Source: Saprospiraceae bacterium
Lineage (GTDB): Bacteria; Bacteroidota; Bacteroidia; Chitinophagales; Saprospiraceae
NCBI GenBank assembly: GCA_016715965.1
Contig: JADJXG010000001.1
Span: forward strand, 2,609,501-2,673,500
Length of the DNA: 64,000 bases
Direction: 5' to 3'
Shown here: piece after piece, positions 59,616-64,000 of the stretch
Numbering within the stretch: position 1 is the first letter of the stretch
How the letters are laid out: each line of letters begins with the position of its first letter
Notes under the pieces: generated by a model
What the model saw: only the letters and a program-made list of their open reading frames with translations
What the model was told of the DNA's origin: nothing
Databases searched by the model: none
Made by a program: the position numbers and the translations under genes

Positions 59616-61196
59616 ATGAACAAACTTGTCAATCTAACCTTTCTCTTGATCTTAATTGCTTTTATCGGTCAGAAAGTTACTGCCCAGACGGAATACTGTG
59701 ACACAATTCAACCGTCACAGTCAGCAAATGCTGCATCAGAACCTTGTTTTAATGTAGATAGTATTTTTCAGAATTGTGTCCCTGTCTATGTTAAAGTTAA
59801 TTTTCACTTCTTTGTGAATGATGACTGTTCTGGAAATGTTTCATTGCCCCTAGACGGTACTCAAGTCAAGCAAGAGGATGCCACAGGATGGGCAAATTAC
59901 CTGATTTATTTAGCAAATATGGATCTGGAGAACAATCTGCCTCAATTGAATGCAAGTGGATATAACACAGCCCCCAGCTCACCTCATTGTAATCCAATCA
60001 GATGGGTCTTAAGTGGTGTTTATTTTCATTGTGATGAAGATGATAAATTTGATGGGTATAACTTGAGCTCATTAAGAACTAAATATGCTGTAAATCTTAA
60101 TTCTGAGATTAATATATTTATGTCCTCCTTTAACCATACCTCTGTAAGTGGCGTGGCGTTTTGGAAAGGAAGCATTTTATCTGTTAATCGATTCGACAAG
60201 GGTAATCTAAATCATGAATTGGCACATAATTTAAGTTTATTACATAGCTTTGAAGGAGAAGATGATTGTGCGGATACACCTAAATTAGTGTTCGATTTTG
60301 ATCGAAATTGTAATGGCCAGATAAGTACAAATCCTAATGATAACGAAAAAAACCAAAAATGTTGGGGTTTGGAGCCGACCAATAGTGCGAAATGTAACCC
60401 TACTCCTCCCTGTACCATCTTCCCTTGCTGCGATTCTGGATGGGTCAACAATAATATTATGGGCTATAATAATCCAAATGCAGCATGGACAAATTGCCAG
60501 ATTCTAAAGGCATTGGATAATTTAGCCAATTTAAAATGTGATTTCATAACTCAAGTAGGAGGTAATTGTCCACCTCCAAATGCTTTTATAACCAGGATAC
60601 CAAAAGAAACAGTTCAATCCAAACACTGTTCCTATTGTTTCGATTTGAACGCAAGTACGAATTATCAAAAATATAAAGTTGAAATTTATGATTATCAAAA
60701 TCCATCAAATCCAGTATTAATCAAATCTACAAATTGGATAACTGGTACAGCAAAAAAATATTGCATAGGAGGCTTGAGCTTGAATGGATCTTGGCAAAAT
60801 GGAATGCAAGCCAACCACCCATACTTAATTAAATTAATTGTACAGAATGAATGTGACGAAACAGCGTTCAGCTACCCATTCACTTTGCCAGTTAAGGATT
60901 GTCAAATTACTTCCACACCGGACACAGTTAGAAAAGACTATTTTTTAAGCTTAAGCCCTAATCCGGCATCTAATGAGATAACTATACATTATGAGCTTGA
61001 AGATTCTCATAATACCAGAATTTTTATTACCCACCCATTTTACAACAACTATAGTTACAACGTCAAATCTTTTGGAGCTCAGGATGCTGGTACTTACAAT
61101 TTAACGAGTCAAATCCAAGATTTAAACACTGGGCTTAATGTCGTAGTCCTTCAAGTGGATGGTACTATTTTTACGGAGGCATTTATTAAGCAATAA
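59616..61196 (+). CDS. Secreted M43-like metalloprotease with type IX sorting tail
   Basis: 527 residues from ATG 59616, chosen because it begins a good signal peptide (MNKLVNLTFLLILIAFIGQKVTAQ); the frame is open 72 bp further upstream without one. The zinc site is NHELAHNLSLLHSFEGEDDCADTPKL (about residue 199 on), HExxHxxxxxH followed by the D-TP string typical of M43/cytophagalysin-type metzincins. NNNIMGYNNPNAAW gives the Met-turn. The C-terminal 80 residues (SLSPNPASNEITIHYEL...GLNVVVLQVDGTIFTEAFIKQ) are a type IX secretion sorting domain. An extracellular protease. First gene of cassette 15. Confidence 0.87.
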   Translation: MNKLVNLTFLLILIAFIGQKVTAQTEYCDTIQPSQSANAASEPCFNVDSIFQNCVPVYVKVNFHFFVNDDCSGNVSLPLDGTQVKQEDATGWANYLIYLANMDLENNLPQLNASGYNTAPSSPHCNPIRWVLSGVYFHCDEDDKFDGYNLSSLRTKYAVNLNSEINIFMSSFNHTSVSGVAFWKGSILSVNRFDKGNLNHELAHNLSLLHSFEGEDDCADTPKLVFDFDRNCNGQISTNPNDNEKNQKCWGLEPTNSAKCNPTPPCTIFPCCDSGWVNNNIMGYNNPNAAWTNCQILKALDNLANLKCDFITQVGGNCPPPNAFITRIPKETVQSKHCSYCFDLNASTNYQKYKVEIYDYQNPSNPVLIKSTNWITGTAKKYCIGGLSLNGSWQNGMQANHPYLIKLIVQNECDETAFSYPFTLPVKDCQITSTPDTVRKDYFLSLSPNPASNEITIHYELEDSHNTRIFITHPFYNNYSYNVKSFGAQDAGTYNLTSQIQDLNTGLNVVVLQVDGTIFTEAFIKQ

Positions 61197-61226
61197 AGTA
61201 ATATTTATTATTATAAATTAGTTAAT

Positions 61227-62150
61227 ATGAAAAATATTGTTTTAATTGTGCTTAGTTTTTTCTTGTATTGTATACAAGGAATATCTCAAAAAATTGCTCA
61301 ATTTGAAATGAAATTCTACTTTGAAGATGCACGAGGAAATAAAGATACTTTATTTTTCAGGGCAGACTCATCAATCGTAGACGATGAAACAAAATCTTCT
61401 GATGATTTAAATTTAGACTGGGATGAATCAATAGATAATTCACCATTTGATTCGACAATCGAAGTAAGAGGACAAGGATTGAACGGAAATTCCAATTTTT
61501 TTCATAATATTATCGTTAAAGCATATGATAATGGTCAGGGTTGTATAGCTCCAAAACCTCTACTAATTTTCGTTTACACTAAGTATTGGCCTATTAAAAT
61601 GACTTGGAATCTAGATTATTTTAGAGATCATGGTTGTCTATACGGTACTTTTGCTACACCCGATGCAGATTATGCCAAGAAGTGGCTTTTTAATGACCCT
61701 GTGCCCATTCGTGAAATTGCCTGTTTAGGAAATCAAAATCAATTTGTTAAAGATTTAAGAGAAAGCGAATTATTCTCCAATTGGGAGCTGCCATATGAGA
61801 CATTTCACGAGGTTATTGGAAATGGAAAAATTCCAATTACTGCTATACAGATTTATTTTGGGAAGCCTTGGGCTCATTTATGTGATACTTTATCTTCTAT
61901 CAATGACTTTGAGAAATTGAATGTTACAGTATTTCCTACAATCGTTTCAAATCAACTAAAAATTGTTAACCCAAACTCTGAATTATTGGATTGCAGGATA
62001 ATTAATATTGAGGGAAAAGAATTTGATAAATTTGTTATTAATAACAGTGAATATTATAAAGATTTGGAGTACCTAAGTTTCGGCCTTTACTTAATAATAA
62101 TACAAAACAGTAAAGGAATTAAAATTGTTAAAAAATTTATTAAAACTTAG
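61227..62150 (+). CDS. Exported protein with type IX sorting tail, unknown function
   Basis: 307 residues. Signal peptide (MKNIVLIVLSFFLYCIQGISQ), then a domain I do not recognise (IAQFEMKFYFEDARGNKDTLFFRADSSIVDDETKSSDDLNLDWDESIDNS...), and a C-terminal NVTVFPTIVSNQLKIVNPNSELLDCRIINIEGKEF...LSFGLYLIIIQNSKGIKIVKKFIKT that fits the type A sorting domain of the type IX system (FP-N/T start, GLYL-x-x-I, K-x-VKK-x-IK end). Thirty bp after the protease stop, it is probably co-expressed with it. It closes cassette 15, 9 bp before attC15. Confidence 0.72.
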   Translation: MKNIVLIVLSFFLYCIQGISQKIAQFEMKFYFEDARGNKDTLFFRADSSIVDDETKSSDDLNLDWDESIDNSPFDSTIEVRGQGLNGNSNFFHNIIVKAYDNGQGCIAPKPLLIFVYTKYWPIKMTWNLDYFRDHGCLYGTFATPDADYAKKWLFNDPVPIREIACLGNQNQFVKDLRESELFSNWELPYETFHEVIGNGKIPITAIQIYFGKPWAHLCDTLSSINDFEKLNVTVFPTIVSNQLKIVNPNSELLDCRIINIEGKEFDKFVINNSEYYKDLEYLSFGLYLIIIQNSKGIKIVKKFIKT

Positions 62151-62159
62151 GTTAAAACA

Positions 62160-62227
62160 TCTGATAACAATGTGTATGACGATCATCCCGCCAACCGGCG
62201 GGACGACGCATACACTTAGTTATCAGA
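62160..62227 (+). repeat. attC-like site 15 (end of cassette 15), short variant
   Basis: 68 bp, half the usual length. Left arm TCTGATAAC complements the attC14 right arm GTTATCAGA (16 of 17 positions when extended). Its own right arm (62219) has the same sequence, so here the site is also self-complementary. Stems GTGTATG/CATACAC and CCCGCC/GGCGGG around the loop AACC. The standard long terminal loop is missing. Confidence 0.75.
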
Positions 62228-62420
62228 TATTTATAAAACCTAACTCGATGATCGAAGAATTCACTTTATGGAGTACAATTCAAACTAAATCAAAATGTTA
62301 CGTAATTAAAAAATATTAAAATAATGGTGTTCTTATCTGGACTTCAACACCCAAAAATGAAAAACAGCTCAATGTCAAAAGAGATAAGATGACAATTTGA
62401 TTCATTAAAAAACGATTTAA

Positions 62421-64000
62421 ATGAAAAAATTTAATAAATTAGTAGTTATTTTGATTACAATGGTGAGTTTAAATCTTCAAGCTCAAGTTGAAGTAGGATG
62501 TGGAACTTTTCCATCATCTGACTCCTTAATGGAGACTCTTCCTTGGTATGGAAACAATGAAGTTCTTGATTCCTTTATTTCTGCTGGTCTAAAAAGAGTA
62601 AATGACAATTTGCCATTTAGTGTAAGAACCAGTGGCAATACGTGTCCCGAAATTAATGAACTCATTTTTATGCCTATTCAATTTTTCTGGGTACTTGGGA
62701 CAAATGAACCACCTCCAACCCCAACCCAAGTCAAAAATGTTATAAAATGGGTGAATGAATTTTACCAAAATAATGGCTTGCCATTTAGATTTTACTCTGG
62801 ATATCCATTGGAGCTAAGGGATGAGGATCACTTGGTGATTAATAATTATACAGAAGCATACTTTATGTACTTAGGATTGCACCATAACAGTGCAATTAAT
62901 GTTTATGTTGTTGATGATATTGTTGGGGCTGATGGTGTATATAATGGAGTAGGAGATTTTATATACGTTAAAAAAGACATATTTTCGAGCAAAGGCGAAG
63001 CCAGTACTCTAAGTCATGAATTGGGTCACTTCTTTGGCCTCGAACATACATTCAGAAATCATGATCATCCTGATCCATTATGTTATCGCGAACCAGTTAG
63101 TCGAACTAGAAATTATAATCCTTTACACTGCGGTATTTTTAAATGGGGAAAAATGTGTTCATCAACTGGTGATGGACTTTGTGATACACCTGCTGATCCA
63201 TCAATATTCTGGGATAATTCGAATTGTGTATTCAATCGGATTCAAAATGATATTTGGGGAAATCAATTTGTTCCAAACGCTCGTAACATTATGTCAAACA
63301 CAAGACCAAAAAGCTGTAGAACAATTTTGTCAGAAGGGCAAAAAGGAGTAATTTGGCATAATTTACTAACAAAACATGAAGAGTTATTAGAAATTGATGA
63401 AGACAACTTAAATCCTGATAAATATGAACCAGATCATACACCAGAAATTGCAACCTTAATTAAGGTGGATGAAACCCAATGTCATTCAATGCAAAACTGG
63501 TGCAGAGATGAAGTTGATAATCTTTGGGTTGAAAAAAAACAATTTATAGGAGATTACTACTTTGAGGTTGAAGACGCAATGGGAAGCAACAATCCAGTAG
63601 ATGAAGTTAAGTTTTTTAATAGAAATTCAAATGGAGGAAATGGTTCAGAAATAATAAGTATCAGATCAACTCAAAATGGTGCAAGAAGATTTGCTATAGC
63701 GTGTACTGACATCACTTCTGCTTTTGGAATGAATATTGAGATAAAAAGAAATAATAGAGAGCAAGGTATTTACATAGCAAAGTTGTTAAAGAGCAATAAC
63801 TTAAGTATTAATAATAATGATAAGGATTGCTTATCGGCAGGTGATGTATTGAGCATTTTAAATTTACCAAGTGGCTGTACAGTTAGTTGGTCAAGTACAA
63901 AAAATATATCGTTTTCAAATAATGGGCAAGGGAATCCAGTAACTATTGAAAACTTGAATGGAAATACTCCACCAATACTAATCAATGCTACAATTTCGCA
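62421..64000 (+). CDS. M43-type secreted metalloprotease, C-terminus beyond the window
   Basis: Open frame from ATG 62421 to the right edge, at least 526 residues. Signal peptide MKKFNKLVVILITMVSLNLQAQ. The zinc site is LSHELGHFFGLEHTF (HExxHxxGxxH), followed by GDGLCDTPADPS and the Met-turn RNIMSNTRPKSC, which together define a pappalysin/cytophagalysin-like M43 protease. An extra disulphide-prone region and a beta-rich domain follow. By analogy with its neighbour it may end in a type IX sorting domain outside the window. It lies 202 bp beyond the attC15 core and is either the first gene of a further cassette or the start of resident chromosome. Confidence 0.83.
   Translation, partial: MKKFNKLVVILITMVSLNLQAQVEVGCGTFPSSDSLMETLPWYGNNEVLDSFISAGLKRVNDNLPFSVRTSGNTCPEINELIFMPIQFFWVLGTNEPPPTPTQVKNVIKWVNEFYQNNGLPFRFYSGYPLELRDEDHLVINNYTEAYFMYLGLHHNSAINVYVVDDIVGADGVYNGVGDFIYVKKDIFSSKGEASTLSHELGHFFGLEHTFRNHDHPDPLCYREPVSRTRNYNPLHCGIFKWGKMCSSTGDGLCDTPADPSIFWDNSNCVFNRIQNDIWGNQFVPNARNIMSNTRPKSCRTILSEGQKGVIWHNLLTKHEELLEIDEDNLNPDKYEPDHTPEIATLIKVDETQCHSMQNWCRDEVDNLWVEKKQFIGDYYFEVEDAMGSNNPVDEVKFFNRNSNGGNGSEIISIRSTQNGARRFAIACTDITSAFGMNIEIKRNNREQGIYIAKLLKSNNLSINNNDKDCLSAGDVLSILNLPSGCTVSWSSTKNISFSNNGQGNPVTIENLNGNTPPILINATIS

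Larger units (their letters stand above)
16025..62227 (+). mobile_element. Integron-like array of 15 gene cassettes
   Basis: Cassettes run from core GTT to core GTT: 16025, 23546, 24977, 26576, 32517, 37695, 38839, 39844, 40787, 44747, 45959, 47917, 49562, 51148, 59448, 62219. Lengths range from about 0.94 kb (cassette 8) to 8.3 kb (cassette 14). All genes inside are on the + strand and none crosses a site. Each cassette ends in an attC-like hairpin. The left arm of each attC is complementary to the start of its own cassette (the right arm of the previous site), the signature of circular cassettes. The array may continue past the right edge, since another gene on the + strand follows the last site. 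Confidence 0.85.

Noticed and set aside
16025..62227. CRISPR array
   Set aside because: The repeats are 130-bp hairpins between genes, not short direct repeats with uniform spacers, and no cas gene is present.
14304..62227. Prophage or integrative conjugative element
   Set aside because: Despite the tyrosine recombinase there are no phage structural, replication or conjugation genes; cargo is in independent units with repeated sites.
62160..62227. Simple rho-independent terminator at attC15
   Set aside because: There is no T tract after the stem and the outer arm matches the attC14 core for 16 of 17 bases, which a terminator would not explain. It could still terminate transcription as a side effect.

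Overview
This window comes from a member of the Bacteroidota, probably a Saprospiria/Chitinophagales-like lineage. The evidence is a PKD-repeat cell-surface protein, type IX secretion sorting tails, the short Bacteroidota form of RpoD, an N-terminally extended GAPDH, and promoter boxes of the TAnnTTTG type. The placement is an inference from gene content.

Bases 1-14150 are ordinary chromosome. They hold a truncated PKD-repeat surface protein, a degenerate Sua5/YrdC-like protein, an S41 protease with GAPDH, a 253-bp MITE-like element next to rpoD, a START-like protein, a tandem AAA+ ATPase, a porin, lysS (one frameshift) and a small zinc-ribbon gene. Both strands are used, and the composition is visibly less AT-rich than what follows.

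From 14304 to the right edge every gene is on the + strand. The region has the architecture of an integron: a 563-residue tyrosine recombinase, a candidate attI (core GTT at 16025) just after its stop codon with a promoter-like box before it, and fifteen gene cassettes. Each cassette ends in an attC-like hairpin; 13 of the 15 are 134-137 bp from arm to arm. The decisive observation concerns the arms. The left core arm of every attC (ending in AAC) is the reverse complement of the right core arm (starting GTT) of the PREVIOUS site, not of its own site. This holds for all 15 consecutive pairs, attI included, for 8-10 nt exactly and in most cases about 15 nt with one or two mismatches. It is what cassettes excised and inserted as circles by recombination at GTT would leave behind. 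The core is only GTTR rather than the classical GTTRRRY. The recombinase lacks an obvious IntI-specific insertion, carries three N-terminal repeats and reads in the same direction as the cassettes. I regard this as a non-classical Bacteroidota integron with unusually large (0.9-8.3 kb), often multi-gene cassettes.

Cassette cargo in order: (1) PLD-nuclease/SNF2 helicase plus Eco57I-type methylase; (2) three small exported proteins; (3) penicillin-acylase-like Ntn hydrolase; (4) regulator plus type III restriction-modification; (5) a second type III restriction-modification system; (6) Crp/Fnr regulator plus Gdx/SugE exporter; (7) VOC plus DUF1801 proteins; (8) ABM-like plus DUF1772 proteins; (9) two hydrolases, a ketopantoate-reductase-like protein and an HXXEE membrane protein; (10) ParA-like ATPase; (11) AIPR protein; (12) asparaginase; (13) AraC regulator plus SDR; (14) single-chain SIR2-Argonaute plus an ABC importer, a membrane-anchored binding protein and a nicotinamidase; (15) M43-type metalloprotease plus a type IX-sorted protein. 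A further M43 protease runs off the right edge.

A second repeat family, a hairpin with an ACA/AGA internal loop, lies just inside both ends of cassettes 1, 4, 5 and 14, and of cassette 12 with a weaker right copy. In cassettes 1, 4 and 14 these hairpins are accompanied by cassette-specific AT-rich inverted repeats. The large defence modules therefore carry an additional layer of terminal symmetry.
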